From Melanocharis versteri (taxonomy: Eukaryota > Chordata > Aves > Passeriformes > Melanocharitidae): a stretch of DNA of 64,000 nt. Within the stretch, counting starts at the first letter, position 1; every line of letters starts with the position of its first letter. Shown here one piece after another: positions 36,359 to 50,934 of the stretch. The position numbers and the translations under genes were made by a program. The notes below the pieces were generated by a model, which had not been told where the DNA came from, searched no databases, and worked only from the letters and a program-made list of their open reading frames with translations. Location of the stretch: positions 901,305 to 965,304 of the forward strand of contig VZTG01008967.1 of NCBI GenBank assembly GCA_013397845.1, given 5' to 3'.

Positions 36359-38040
36359 ATATTGGGTCCCCATGGTATAGCTGAGGGCATTCACTGATCT
36401 GTGTAATAAGTTGACATAGATAATTATATGCAGCATAAGGTACAGCTTGCAGTCAGTGGAAGTGCCATGGACTATGGATAAAGCTGATTGGTGCCATGAT
36501 TTCATTTTTTTGCAAGCAGTACAGTTTGAGAAATGATCGTGTGGCTACAAGCGTGAAATTAAAGTGTCTGAGTGAGCTTGCATTCATGCACAATACCCTG
36601 TGCAAATATATTTAAGTAGATGCAATCTATTGAATAACCAGGCTCCTCTCAAAAACAGCTTAGTAAAGCACTGGCAAAGACACCCAGCAACAGGCAGATC
36701 AGACTGCAAATATTTGGTAGAATTCTGCTGCTAATTAAATTCTATTTGCAGTAAACTCCTCCAATTTTTAATGCAGTCACTGATGATCTTGCACTATGCA
36801 GATCTTTCACTCTATGCACTTGTCATTCTACAAACCCAGGTTTCTTGGGGGCTGTGTGTGTTAGCAGGCAGTGCAGCTGGACAGGAGGGGCTCTGCTGCC
36901 CTGACATCCGCATGAGCCGCATTTGGGGAAGTTCCATCTCAGACTTTCTCTCACCTGTTCCTGTTGGTCTACAGGCCCAAGGCTGGGCAGATGGCAATAA
37001 GTGCTCCCTTGGAACGTACCTTCTGGCTTTGTATCATCCAAAAACCGTCTGATTTGGGTGCTAAAATATGGACCAAAATGCAGTAGGGCTGTAAGGTTGA
37101 GACATTTACTTCAAAAATGCCTTCCCAGCCTCAGTTAAGGTGCTAGCACAGTGGCATCATATGTGGTTGATGTACAAAATCACCCAGAGTAACTCTTTGT
37201 GCTCAAAATAACTGTAATCACAGAAAAAGAATCAAATGTGCAGTTGCCTTTTTTCCCCATGTTTTTCCAGCTGGAAAATTTTACATGGAAAATCTCAATG
37301 AATTTCTGGTTCTCCTTACAAACACTCCATGGCTCTAGTCTATATTATCTGATACATCATGGATCCTGCAAATATTTACTTATGATATTTACCTAGTAAC
37401 TTTAATTTCTGTAGGATTACTCAAATAAATAAAAGATTTTCTTTCAGATCCAGATCAAGGTCCAAGATCACAATGCATTTTGATTGGAACAGAACAATAG
37501 GTGTTTTTGGAAAAAATGTGAAATCTTATCTACTTTGGTCCTTCCCAAGGGAAACCAATATCAAGGGAAAAAAAAAAAAAAAAGATGGATATGAAATAGT
37601 TTATTCTGAGCAATGAAATCTGTCCTCTTATGACCAGAAAAATTTTGCTCCTTTGCTCGATTCTATGATTATTTCAGTCTATGACCAAATTAAGCAAGTA
37701 GACCAACACCATGCCCATGACAGACATAAAATCTTTACCTTTGTACATTTGTAAACTGCTTGTTGTTGATTATATGGAACACCATATCATTTCATGGAGT
37801 GATAAAAATCTGTATTTGTGAAAAAATTGTGACCAGAATTACATATAACATGAAACAAAATTTTAAAATAGATTCAGTTACAAAGAACTTAGTTTTGTAA
37901 AAGATAGAATGGAAATTATGCAGTAAAAATAGATTATTTGAAATAAAATGTTTTTCACTTCCAAAAACCTAACTTATTTGCTTTAAAAAGTTGAAATGAA
38001 ATTTGCTTGTAGGTGGTAAGCCTTCAAAATAAAAACACAA
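36359..38040. other. intergenic region next to the STK32B 3' end
   Basis: AT-rich sequence contains an A16 run at 37568-37583. No gene, RNA or further repeat is recognised. Confidence 0.55.
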
Positions 38041-39069
38041 TAGGACAGAATAAACATGCATTTATTATCAAAATGTGGATGTACAAGTTTTAAAATACCA
38101 TAAATGTTTGGAATGTTCACTGCTGTTTAAAATAAAAGGATTTGATGTCAGCAATATTTTGACTAAAGTATGTTTCTTTCTATTCAAGATAGTTTCATCC
38201 AGAATAGATCCATGAAAACAGAGACACGTAACTTCTTCACATTTTATAACATCGAGCTATGGATCTGAGTGAATTCTTAATGTTTTTAGCTCTCCTTACT
38301 AAGCTGCTTTTAAACTCTGGCTGAGTCAGCCTATCGTTACAAATAAAAAGGTCTTTCTTTGCCATGGTTACCACACATAACTAATGTGTCTGATCCTGCA
38401 TCCACTAAAGTCACTAGCAAAACTTTGACTTGGCCAGGGTCACATCTTTCACTACAAAGCAGCACACATGATGTTAAAGAACAATGTGAATACACTCACA
38501 CTGCAACTTTTTCAAAGAGTTTCAGGTATTTAAATGAAATTATTCAGTGTTCGGGCTATTTGACACTACATTCATGTATTTACATCATGTACATTTGTTA
38601 TAAACTCAACAGCGGGTGTTTAGAAACAGCTGTGTCCAGCAGTTTCACAAAATTCCAGACTGGACCATTTTAATTAACGGAGAGATTGAGGGTAATGTAA
38701 AGCCTTCAGGATAAAGCTGGTCCCAGTATAACGTTGTCTCTTGCAAATATCCAGGAGCGTGGCAATCTTTGAGAGGCTGCCTAATGAATTGTTTCAAGTT
38801 TTCTTCCAGGATTTTGAAAACAAAAGTCACACTTACTTAAAAAACCGTGTTTTGTTGCTGATGGTCATTTTTCCAGTGGCAGAGTCAAGAGGAGGGCAGA
38901 GTCGTACATGGAAAATCTCAGCCGGTGTTCTGTGTGGGTTTGCCCTTGGCCGGGGGTCCTGCTCTTGGAGGGGTCAGGCGTCCTGGGATCCAAGGGGTGC
39001 AGAAGAAGGGGTGTGCAGGGAGGACCTTCCCTCGCCCTGCCGGAGTGGGAGCGTGTGGGGCTGGAATCA
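38041..39069 (-). other. STK32B: probable STK32B 3' UTR
   Basis: This is minus-strand sequence after the stop codon at 39070-39072. An AATAAA on the minus strand (tttatt at 38061-38066) is followed, in the direction of transcription, by a T/GT-rich stretch at about 38010-38045, which makes it a reasonable 3' end about 1 kb after the stop. An ATTAAA at about 38668-38673 could give a shorter form. The 190 bp next to the stop are clearly GC-richer than the surroundings. Confidence 0.4.
38061..38066 (-). terminator. candidate polyadenylation signal of STK32B (AATAAA)
   Basis: The canonical hexamer on the minus strand lies about 1 kb after the stop codon, with a T/GT-rich element downstream in transcription order. 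Confidence 0.35.
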
Positions 39070-39208
39070 CTAACTGCTGCAGCCTCGGGTGCAGCCGTGT
39101 CCCAGCAAATTGTTGTTCCTTCCGTCCTGGAGCTTCTCGTGGCTCTGAAGGGATGCTCTGCTGTCAATGCTGGAAGTCTGCCCACTTTGATCCTGCTGTC
39201 TTCTTAAC
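39070..39208 (-). CDS. STK32B: STK32B (YANK2 kinase), terminal coding exon
   Basis: On the minus strand, acceptor tctggcag precedes the exon. Its first base (39208) completes the AA|G lysine codon left by the exon at 57586-57650, then come 45 codons and TAG at 39070-39072. The peptide starts LRRQQDQSG and ends KLQDGRNNNLLGHG followed by CTRGCSS. The last seven residues and the NNNLL block are those of vertebrate STK32B; the paralogue STK32A also has an NNNL block but ends there, without the cysteine-containing tail. The middle (TSSIDSRASLQSHE) differs from mammals, as expected for a linker. The two cysteines near the end could be lipid-modified, but that is only a guess. Confidence 0.94.
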
Positions 39209-40844
39209 CTGCCAGAGGTTAAAAACATTGATAGAGCTGTCATGTGCAGGTAGCTGTATCGGAAGGACAGCTGCTGCCTGCCTTGTGGATAACCACACAC
39301 TCCTGGGTATAAAACAGGTTCCTGCACCATTTCACCTGTATTAACTGCTTGAGCTTTATCGCTGCCATTTCCTCTAAACACTGACGAGTTCTTCCTCCTA
39401 AATAAGTGCAATTAGTCTTGGGCAAGTCCTGCTCCCCTTAAAGCCTACCATGAAGAGCCAGCAGAGGAGAGTGCTTTCTCAGGCTTTAGCACCTCTGCTC
39501 AGACTGACTTGGTAAAACCTCCAGGTAGCTGGAGGCTGATGAAAGCTGTTGAGTGGGCGCACAACAACTGTCCCCGTCTGTTGTCCTACAAAGTTATCAG
39601 TAAATAACTTTCTTCAGTAAAAGAGAAAAAACCCCTGAGATGAAAGTATATTCAGTATTCCTCTTGTTATTACTTCATATGTTATCAAAGACTCATAAGT
39701 GGTTTCAAGGCACAACGGCAACAAAATCCTATGTTTAAAGACTGCAAAGTTATCTTCTTTTGACATCATTTTCTAGAGAACAGCAACAGCCCTAGAAGCA
39801 CCTGCAGTCTCCACCAACTGTGTTACCATAGAGCTTCTCAGCATTTATGCTGAACAGCAATCTCTGTGATTTTACTGTGATTCATGTCATATTCAGTGTT
39901 TTCCTCCAAACACTGTGTAAATACTTTCAGGAAAGATGTAAATATTCTTGGGGAAGCTATGTGGTGGGAACCATTCTTTTTTTTGAACCATGAACAGCTA
40001 CTATTTTGAAAGAATTTTTCTCTGACTGTTTCTTTTCTCAAAATGGGAAATAAAATTCCTGAAAAAGGCACCAAGACTTGGCACCAGAGACACTATGGAA
40101 GAGCTCTTTGGTACAGTGATTATAAAACGTATGTATGTTACACTCCAAAAAACCCCAACTTTGTAAGTAATATAGAATACTTAGATAATAATCATTAATG
40201 GAAAAGCATGCAAAAATCAAATTTAAAGGCTCAAGTTCAAAGCCTTAAACATTTCCAGGTGACGCAAAGGATATGGAGACACCACAGTGAACACTCAGAA
40301 GAGACTGTGAAGGGACATGAAAATACTGTAATTAAACAGAAGAATAGAGGAGGCTATTAAAGCAAAAATATGGGAACACTGTTTAAAAGGGCAGACACAT
40401 CAAATTAAAAGCTGTAAGACAGACTGAAAACAACAAATTAGAGGAACGAATTGCAAAAGCACTTTTGGTGGATTTTTTCAAGTGCACCAGAAATTCAATG
40501 GATACCATTGAGTCTATAGGTCAATGTATGAGTGAATTATTAGATGACAGCACAAAAAATTGGAGTCCTCATCTGAAAAGCCAATGAATTACCTTCACCA
40601 ATGTTCATGGCAAATGAACTTGGGAAGATTCCTTTCCTTATGAGAAATTTATCCATCGTCTCCAGTTAACGCATCAGTGAAACAGCTTTACAGCCAGTTA
40701 CTTAAATTAATGTTGACAAAGCATCAAGACAATGGATTTTCAACAAAGGACTCTAAGAAAATTATAATTTTTGCTCAGCTGAATAGAGAATGTAACTTAT
40801 TCAAACTGTCTTGGCACCATGGAAGGCAACAAATGTGATGACTT

Positions 40845-40899
40845 TGGTTTTTTGTTGGTTTGGGGTGGTTTTTGTTTGCTTGTTTGTTTGGGTTTTTTT
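40845..40899 (+). repeat. T/G-rich low-complexity stretch
   Basis: Irregular GGTTTT/TTTG units similar in composition to the repeat at 5235-5310. Confidence 0.85.
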
Positions 40900-41799
40900 A
40901 ACAAGATCTTCAAAAAAGATCCAAGAGACTACCAGGAGAGCAATAGAGCTTGACTTGAGACGTGAAGCATCTCAGGATCTGAGCTACTGGTACAAGACTA
41001 ATGTATTTGTAGGCATTGAGAGAAAAGACTACAGTGCTTGGAAACTCATGTGCAAAGTGTGGGTGGCAAACCTTGAAAACTGCTAAATAGTGGAGTGGGA
41101 CAAATTTGGGCTCTATAGAGATCTGGGGAATCATTGCATTGGTATAAGACACGCAAGTTCTTTCTCCCTGGAATTGTGTATTTCCTTTGTAAAATGCTGA
41201 AAAAGAAGGCATTTACTGCACTGCTCAATTTAAAAGGAAAGTAAGAATTCTCTCAATAAAAACATGAAGCAAGAAAACACCAACTTTAAATTTTTTTTTG
41301 AGAACCCCTCGAACTGGCACAAAGGCAGAATGCATGTAAGGAGGACAGTGGAAAAAGGAGAGAAATAAAGCCCATGCTGAGTTCAAAAGATGCCTCTGGC
41401 CAGCCTCAATTTTTTCACTCTCTATAGAGGTGGTTAATAACGCTGATTTATTTCCACTATTTTCTTTCATCCTGTTCCTACCCCCCAGGTCCACTATTGA
41501 AACAGATTATGGGGATTTGGAAGTGCTAAAGAAATGCATTGTTTTAGCAGTGCTTCATTGTATTCCCTTTTCTGACATTTTCTGTTTCTGTATCTAGATT
41601 CACTACCCATATTTCAAACTATAAAGGTAAGCAATACGTTATTAACCTGATGATGAGGTAAAAAATTAACTGCTATTTAACTCTTTAATAATTCATCAAT
41701 CACTTTATCCAGTTATTAAAATTTCATTAAGGATTTCACTCTAGGGGTTTCGATTTTGTGGGCATACAAAAACCTGCTTACCAATATGTTCTTGGGGCT

Positions 41800-41900
41800 G
41801 GGGAACTGGACTAAGAATCAGGAGATGCTGATTCTGTTTCCACCTCTGTCACCCTTTGGAAAAATTGCAGCACTTTTCTGTCTCAGCTTCTCTCATCAGA
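41800..41900 (+). mobile_element. possible old tRNA-derived SINE fragment
   Basis: The blocks 'aactggactaagaatcagga', 'attctgtttccacctctgtc' and 'ctgtctcagcttctctcatc' appear in the order found in sauropsid MIR-like SINEs (a 'gactaggagtcaggagacctgggttctgttcccagctctg...cctcagtttcc' pattern). It is in the opposite orientation to the copy at 19475-19700. Divergence is high. Confidence 0.45.
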
Positions 41901-44900
41901 TGTCAAGGCAGCTGCTGTCAAGAATGATGGAAGCTGAGAACTTTGTGTCTCTAAGTTCTGCTCTGTGTCTCACAGGCCTGAATGAAACCGGGAATTACAG
42001 TCTGGTGTCTGTGGTGATTAGAAAAGAAGGTGGCATGTATAATCAAGCAAAATGTAATTATACTGCATGTGTAATTATGCATGTATGCATGATTAAATAC
42101 ATAAAAATACAAAAGTAAAGAGAACAGACTGGCTAGAAGCTAGCATGGAAAATAAAATATTGAACAGAAAAAGACTGCAACAACTATGGCAGGCCAGAAT
42201 GAAAATCACAAACATCTAACGAAAGCCAGTAGCAAACTTGGGACCACCAGGGAATTGCTTACAGCTCCACTTTGTTCTCTAGATGAAGAAGAATATTGAA
42301 GTTTTTCTTTAGGCTGTGTGGTAGGATAAGTTCAATGACAAAGAGGGAAAAGTTGCAGATTCATCATAACTGTCAAAATTGCAGATTTGCTAAGACTAAG
42401 GCCTCCTCCCAAACCACTGCAGTTTCAGAAAAAAAATAAAATAAGGCAATTGGTTTGTATTTCTCTCTAGCTCAAAACTGCAGACTCAGGTCAAGACACA
42501 AAGAAATGTGTGTGCACAGTCTCTTCAGTTAAAATATTGGACAGTTACAGAAGTGAAATTTCTCTCTTTTCGGTGCATTCTTGATTCTTTGGTGTCAAAC
42601 CCAGAGCACTTTTCTGTCAGATGTTCTCAGCTTTTAAAAAATATGAGTACCTTGACATGTTTCCTGTAATCATGGCAAAATAAATGCAGTCTGGGCCATT
42701 CTGTTCAAAAATGGCACTAGTGCAATAAATCATTTGTAGGAAGCTGCTCTCCAGTGACTGAGTTATCTTGCCTTTAAGCTGATGGAACGACAGGCTGTGA
42801 TAACTGGATAAAGGCCCAGGGAGAATGAATGCCTTGATGGAGACTTTGTGGTGGATCTGAAGCAGGTACCTGTTCCTGTGCTGAATACTGGTGGCTAAGA
42901 ATAAATAATAAAATGTCCAGCTATGGATGAAAAAGTGAACAAGTGGTTCTAGTGGATAGTCATATGGAACAAAACACCTGCAGGGAAAAGAAGATGGAAA
43001 TGAGTTTGAACAGTGTCTGTTACATTTATTCCATGACAGCTCTGTACAAATACATAAGTAGTCTCAGAGGCAATTATGCTGGGAACTTTGAGTGGTTCTG
43101 CTGAACTAACAAAGAGTTTTCCTTCCCTTCTCCGTTGATCCATGCAATATTCATAGTGTGTGACACATTGCACAGACTCCTCTCCAGCAGTGAGGAAGAA
43201 AAAGGCTGTACCAGCCACTACAGGAATGCATCAAGAACAGTAACTGAATGTCCAGTCAAATCTTGGCTTTGTCAGTATTTCTGGTAAAGAGGAAGAGCCT
43301 GTGTGAGCCATGAATCATACAATAAGGTTCTTATTTTCTCAATACTCAGATATTATAGTAGCGTTCCTGCAGCATCCATTTCTGATGCTGTATCTTGAAT
43401 CTGATATAGTGGAAGGGAATTCAGAGGAGAGGGAAAAATTCTGGGTCCAAAACCACTATGGCAGTACAGAACAATGGCATCAGGCTTTTGCAGTTGCTGT
43501 GTTTGAGAGCCATGTGGAGACCTCAAGCCAGGCAGAGCTGCTCCTCCCCTGAGACTCCCATACTCACCACATCCTAAAGGAAACTCTTTTTATAATGAAA
43601 AATCTGCAAGTGAGTTTGCCAATGTTGCACAAGTGTCCTGAGTATGAAGGAAACAGAACAGTCTTAGTGGGTAGTGGATTTGCTTTTCCATTTCTAGATT
43701 TAGCATTTTACCTTGATTTCTTGATATTTCACTTTGCTGGAGAAAACAGATGCTTTTGCTTCTGGGTTGGGCAAAAGAAGAGCGTAAAAAAAGGGACTTT
43801 AGAAACTAGTTTTATTGTAGGAAACAAAAGCCTATTAATGGAAACTTTTACACTCCGTGGGATAAGTCTTGTGTAGTAGATAAATCTGTAGAATATTTAT
43901 CCCAGTTATTCTTCACAATGGAGGGGTTCTGAGATGAGAACAGACGAGGCATGTCTGTGCTGGCTTTTTGAAATTCATGAATCCTGGAGGACAGTTTGCT
44001 AAATAGTCAGAAACTCATCTCAATTGTATGATTCAGCAGCTACACAGAAGTAATGCTGATGGCTTGTACAGAGGGCCTTGCTATAAAGCTAATTCTGAAC
44101 ACATCTGAATCAGAGGAGAAAGAACGACTGATCTGTCATGAGGAATGACTGTGCTCAGGAAGGAACTATTTCATCTACGTGTCTCTGAGCATGTGTTTTG
44201 TATACTGGACCACAGATACAGAAGTCACAAGGGGATTTTAAAAAAAGCAGTAAATGTCCTAATGTCCAAATCCCAAATTTTTAGAATGAGCTGGCAAATA
44301 ACACAGCACTAGAAACTTTACATTCTCAATAGAAAAGATGTAGCAATGACATTTTGTGAAGGACTTAAAATAAGTCAGAAAGGGACAGAGATAGGCACTA
44401 TTTTATATATCCCGGGCATAGAAAATAGAAACATGGAAGTTATGCCGTATAACTACAATTGCTGGATATTATCATGTTGAAAAATTTCAATCCAAATAAT
44501 TTTTACAGGGTGGTATAATTCTGTAGAGGGACTCCATAAAGTAAGAAGATCCCAACAGCAGCAATGTCTCACAGGGATCCTGTCAGAGCTGGGGACACCC
44601 AGCGTGTCCAGCCAAGATGGAAGCAGGTTGCCAAGATAGCCAAGGATGGAGTGACATTTCTTGGCACTGAGGGCAGGCAAGACGTCAGTTTGGTACCCAC
44701 TTCTCTTGCCCACTGTTTGTTTCTAATTTTAATTTTTATTCTGTGTGGTATTGATGCTTCCAAATTTGTATACAAACATAACTGAAAAATGGCTGGATGA
44801 ATAAATCATGAGTGGTCAACATAATTCCTTCCGCAGGGTGGTGACTCTTTGACTATTCCCATGCCAACACTGCCTGCTCCTGAACACAAGTAATTTGTCT

Positions 44901-47900
44901 GGGTGATAACTAAGCACTGTTCTACCAAATGGTCCAGAAATTGCTTCCTAAGGAAATAGATGTAGTTAGCCGCTGGTTATCGAAACTGGCTTGGTTCCAC
45001 ACTCAAGAACGATGGAATGCTCAATCCAAAGAGATTGTAAGATTTGTGGCAGTCTGGAGCTCCACAAACTGTATCCCCATCCATCTCCTTTATTTCCAGT
45101 CAAAGAGTATAAAAAGGAAAACTTAATGGGACTTTGGAGTTAAACTGTGGCAATAAGATTTGCTTTTTGTGGAACAAGTACAGACTATATCCCTGTGTTG
45201 CTCACATTTTTAAGTGGTTTTACACAGAGAAATATATTCTAGAAAGAACAGAATATTTGGACTTTGAGGATTCAAAAGAACTCACACTGGGTGTGATAAA
45301 AATTATAACCACAAAGCTGCTGGGTAGCTTGAACCTCACATGTTGGTATAACCCTCATGAAAAAGGGATATGTTTTGCATTACATCTCAGTCCTAAATAA
45401 TAACTGTTCAGTGGTAAGTAGGTGGTCGACAGGTGGAAATTAACAACACCAACTCATTTTCTGCATCAGCTCACCCAGCAGCCCCAAAAGGACTCTCTTC
45501 CCCCACTTGGCACTGAGGAAAAAATTTCACAGCACCCACAATCTCTCCTGTTTTAACCAGAAAAAGAGTCACTTCCCCAAAGTCATGCAAAACCTCATCA
45601 TTTATAAAACCCCTGTCCAGGCTTTATAGCAGCTCATGAAGCTCAGTAAAGCGGGCATACTACAAAAAGGGCAAGTTTTTGGCAGTAAAGTGTAGGTCCT
45701 GCAGCGCACACACAGCCTTTCAAAAATAATGGGCTATATGCATGTGCATCTCACACTCCACTTTGAAAACTTCACCTTTGTTTTTCCTGACATAATTTTA
45801 ATATCAGCTGCAGGCAATGATTGTGGAAATACTGATGATGGAGCATGACTTCTGGGACAATAAGCAGCTTGGTTTGTCATCTGCTGTCCTCTGTCAGGAA
45901 TAAGAATGGACTTTGATACACAGTCACTTAATAATTGTCTGCCTGCATGTTTCAAAGTTTCTTTTATAAATTGGTCCTTGCCGTGTTCTATTTTTGTAAA
46001 AATGGAAGAAGCTGGCAGTGTTTTACAATTGTAAATGAGTGTCACTCTTTCTCTTATATCTCCTTTATTCTGCTCACTAGCTCTCTTCTGCCAGGTTTTC
46101 ATTCAACTATATTTTTTAGTGAAAAGGTGAAATAAAGAATGAAGAAGTGAGCAAAGGATCCTGATCAAGTTATTTTTAAACTGAATAAGTGTATTGGGAA
46201 GAGTATTTTTACTTTTCAAAACAAAATAGCCAGAAAATTTGTCACAAAGGGCTAAAAATTCCTAGATTTGTTTTGTTTTCAAAAAGTTAGCAAAAATGAA
46301 CCTATGAGTTGATCAGAAGTTCGGACAATTTGCTTAATTTACACTTCCATCCATAAAGAGAAAATAGGAACTTTGCTCAGTGCAAATCCTAAGGAACAGA
46401 GTCAAGTCTGTCCAAATCCTATGAAATTCCCCAATTTGAAAAGACGTGCTCTAACTTCATAGCAACATATAGCTGAAATAACTGTTAAACCTGCTTAAGA
46501 TTCAGTTACCTCGTAGCCTGAACATCTGACAGATTATCCATGCACTTCCTGTTCCCCAGTGGTACCCAGGAGGGCTCTCATGACAGGCAGCAGACAGAGC
46601 ACTGCATGGGGATGTAATTCCTGTATTTTAGACACCGGTTCCGTTCGCTCCCGAGGGTAGGGATCAGTGCCTGGGAGCTGAGTGAGTGGCACAGACTGCC
46701 TCGCATCCTTATGGCTAATTTCTAATCTGCAAACCAGATTGTTGGGTTCCAGCTGCCTGCTGGGCAGCCTTTGGCCTATGATAACCCCCGAAACATGGAG
46801 GGAGTTACTTCAGAGAGTGATTTTGGCCTGGGAAAAATTATGCCAGGGACCACACTAACAATGGAGCAGTATGGAAGACTGCCTGTATACTGCCTTCGAA
46901 AAACAGGCAGTGAAGGTGGAAAATGCAGGATAAGAAAAAAGAGGAGTAGAAATGGAGGAAAGAGAGTTAAACACTTCAAAAATGAGAAAAGATTGAAAAG
47001 AATCCCGGCTGTGGAGATCTAATTAGTTAAACTAAGTAGTTATATAGCTAATTAAAACTATCTCAAAAGACAGCTCTATATAGCTAATGTCCTTTTTGGT
47101 TTGTTTATTAAAAATTCCTCTTTACACGTAGCAAAGGAGCAGAAAGCATGGGAGACTTAATAGTGGGCTTTTCTTTTCTTCAGTCTCTGCACAGAGTGAG
47201 CTCAAAAGTCTTTTCAGGAAAACAGAAATCACTGAAAAGTGTATGAGTTTTCTAAGCATTTCTGAGTAAACAAAGAAGGCACAATCTTGCTCTGTGTCAG
47301 AGGAAGCTTTGGGCAGACCAGGGCAGAATCAAAGAGCTGCTGAAGCAGAGACAACACTCATCACTCAGCAACAGCAGAGCTGAGTCACACAACTCCAAAG
47401 TGAAAATTAGTCTGTAAACTCAGATCATTTCCCCTTGATCTGGAGTTTGTGTAGAGAACCAGTGTGGGCAGAGCAGCTTTAAATGAAACATACTGCTCAC
47501 CAGTGTCTGTGTTACAGCAGGTGTGTGTTTTGGGAGACCTGGGTCCAAGAAGTAGCTGCATTAACCACTAGCCGAGAGTGGATGTCATGAGTCTTTGGCA
47601 CTTCCTTGATAATGTTTACCCCTATGGCTTGCTTGTTCTTGGCCTCCTGCCCCCGTGGCTATGGACACAGACCCAAATGCAGCTGCCCACAAGTGATGTT
47701 TGGTGCTGCATGAGATGCCCTTGACTACCTGACACAGAGAGGATGGTCAGACCACAGAGCACCCATGGCTGTGGAACTGACATTGAGAAATGATCTGAGC
47801 CCAAAAATATGGGGTGGATTTTATGCCAGCTAACTGTAGGCAACAGAAAGCTTTGTTCAGGCTCTCTCTACGGGGTAAATAGAGTCACTAACACAGATTA

Positions 47901-50611
47901 ATTTCTTCCTGTTTAAGTTACCTAATATACGTGTTACATATCAATCCTGGGAGATACAAATCTCTCCTCACTTAGTACTAAAGGAGCTTAAACTAAATAA
48001 ACAATTTTAAAATATGTTAATTTAAAGGGATGCAGGCTTCTTGCATCTCTAGAAAAACATATGTGCCTTCCCTTTTCGAGAAACAGATTCAAGGCCCTTC
48101 CTGCTTAGTGGCTCTACAAGCTCACCACAGACTGCACTGCTTAGCAGAGCCAATTTACTTCTGGATTAGAGGTAATTTGCACCCGCACTGTTCAGGCGTG
48201 CAGAAATTGAATGGTCCCATCAGCCTGTAATGCAGCACATGCTGATAAACTTTGCCAAGAGCTGGGTAATGAAATCACCAGCTAGAGCAGGGGTACAATT
48301 GCCTGTTCATCCATGCAGACATGCCTGTAGCGTGTGCAGGCTCTGGCTCTGCCAGCAAGGGCTTTTCTGCATGACTTGGGCTACTTCTTGAAAAACACTT
48401 TGTCATCTAATTCCCATTTATTTCAGATATCTCTGAAAAACCTTGTGTACAGCCTGTGGGGTAGGAGCTGCTCTGTGTCTAAGCACTGTTTAACTCAGTC
48501 TGTCTTTGACCCCAAACATGTTCTCTTGGTACTGACTGCTTTGATAGAAACAGTCATAATCTCAGGTCTGTTTTCCTAACACACTGTGACGTATGTGTTT
48601 TCATAACTCACAGAGTACAAAGTACTTATTCAAATAACTATATTTTAACTCCCTTTAAATTTAAATAAATGATTTTCAGACTAAAATTATGCTTTATTAC
48701 AGCTGAATGTGAAAAATAAAATTTTGGGGGATATGCTACATATGTAGCACAAATGTCTTCTTTTACTACTGACACTCATGGCATTTACTCCCACCCTTTC
48801 CAAAAATCCTTGGGGAAATATTCTAAGAGTTTGGATAATTGATTCAGGTTGATGGTTCCTGCTGAGTAATTACATTCAGTAAATGGCTGTGAATATAATT
48901 TTCTATCAACCAGCAATTTATAATCAAACCTAATGGGTTCAGGTGCACATACAGCGTGAGTGACATGTGAAATACTGGTATGCAGAAGGCAAGTGAAAAA
49001 TCGTACTGGCTGCTATAATATGTTGACCTGTACTGTCTTGAGATCTGAGGTTTATCCTGAGACTTGATAAAGCAAAATGAGTAAAGACATGAAGTAAATA
49101 ATAAATGAAGACTTCAAATGATGTGCAGTCATTTAAGAAAATGCAACTAAACCAACCAATTAACACTAACATTAAAGCCAGGTTCAGACAAGTCAAATAG
49201 GTGTCTCTTAGAAGTGGGCTATTGTCTGTTCAAGACCAGGTGCATCCCAAACAATGTCTGTCTTGTTCAGCCACATTTTAAAATGTGAACAAGATTTTCT
49301 AGCTTAAAAATGTTTGCAGATCCACATCTACAAGGAACAGGAAAGCAGCTATGAAATTTCCCAATAAAATACTGTGTTTTAGACCTCTTGGGAAGACAGG
49401 GAAAAAATTTTCTTTCTAGTTAGCCAAAATCCAGTTTTAAGACGATAGGCACCTGCCCACAAATAAGGATATGTCTCGGCAGTGTGGGCCAAACCTCATT
49501 TTCAAAAAAGACATTAATTTCCTAGCCTGCCTTTGGTGTGTGTCCTGTAGGATGCAGGCTCACCCTTTTGGAGCAGGGGAAGAGTGTGAGGGGGAAGCAG
49601 CAGCAGAGACACCATGTAGTGAACTGACTGCATTCCTTATCCCCATGTGCCCCTGTCATGGGGGAGGTAGAGGATTTGGGAGTGAAGCTGAGCCCAGGAA
49701 GAAAGGAGGAGTGGAGGGAAGGTGTTTTTAAGATTTGGGGTTTTTTTCTTACTATCCTGGTCTTCTATGTATTGGCAATAAATTAAATTAACCTTCCCCA
49801 AGCTTCCCTCCCCTTGGCCATGACAGTAACTGGTGAGTGATCTCTCTCTCCCTGTCCTTTTCTCAACCCATGAGCCTTCTGTTGTATTTTCTTTGCCCTG
49901 CCAAGCTGAGGAGGGCCATGATATAGAATAACTTTGGTGAGCACCTGCACCCAGACAGGGTCAACACACCACTAGAGTCAGTCTGGCCCTGCCTAATTAT
50001 TTGGACCTGACAATAAACAGCCTCAGGCTGGCATATGTGTCTGGGAGTAGGCAGTTTCAGCCCTACCCTTCTCACAGCACCAGACTTCCAGGAATTAAAG
50101 GCCATGAGTTGCCAGGGAACAGCCACAGCCTGCACTCGCCTCTCTGCAGGCTCATCTCTCTCCACCTATTCCTTATGCAAGGTTTCTCTGCCCCAGTCCA
50201 AAAGTTAGCTCCACAAGAAGTCTGACTGACTGTGCAGCTCTTTCGTTCCCTGAAGGGTGGACTCCCCAAAAGGAGACTGAGCCAGGAGTTCACTTGTGAT
50301 TGCACAGCATAATTTGCAGCCTTTAGCTGATCACCAAACCTGCCTGCACAATGTGTGGGAAAGGTGGTGCCTAACCCAGGGATCCCCAGAAGCCACTCTA
50401 CTGAACACCATGTCACCTAGGTGAGTCACTGAGGTGCACCCACCACTGGAGCATGTATTGAGCCCCAGATGGGACACGGGAAAATTACCTCCACATGGGA
50501 TGTCTTCCCAGGGGATGGGGGATGTGTCCTGGAGCACAGCAATGGACAGTCTGAGTCTCACCTAAATCTCTTACTGACCTGAGTCTGCGTTTCTTTTCCT
50601 ATTTCCAAAAG

Positions 50612-50668
50612 GATATATATATATAAATACTTGCATATATGCACACATATACAGATATATATATGTGC
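50612..50668. repeat. (TA)n / ATATATGCACACATAT low-complexity stretch
   Basis: Two TA runs are separated by a gcatatatgcacacata block. The sequence is partly self-complementary. Confidence 0.9.
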
Positions 50669-50934
50669 ATTTTGCTGTGCAACGCTTGTACTACTATGAG
50701 GACTAAATTAAAATGGAGACGTTGTAAGCTGTGAGAAGCCATAAATGCACACACCAAGCCATTCCACCTAACAGACACTCCCCTCTCTCACAGTGGCCCA
50801 TTTCAGACACTAGTGCATGCTGTTGAAGAATAAGCTGAATGGAGACAAATGTCTGCTGCGGCATATCCTCTTCGCTTCTGACATTTCCAGATTTCCTGAA
50901 CCAATGACTGCATCAGAGGCCTCACATCTCAAGG

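Noticed and set aside
40380..40560. 67-codon plus-strand frame without a start codon, with coding-like composition
   Set aside because: Stop-free runs of this length are common in 64 kb. I saw no convincing donor or acceptor and no family match. It could be a decayed repeat, but I could not align it with CR1.
49860..50570. GC-richer block with several open frames and an AATAAA at about 50012, considered as a possible LTR
   Set aside because: No TG...CA ends, target-site duplication, primer-binding site or second LTR could be found.
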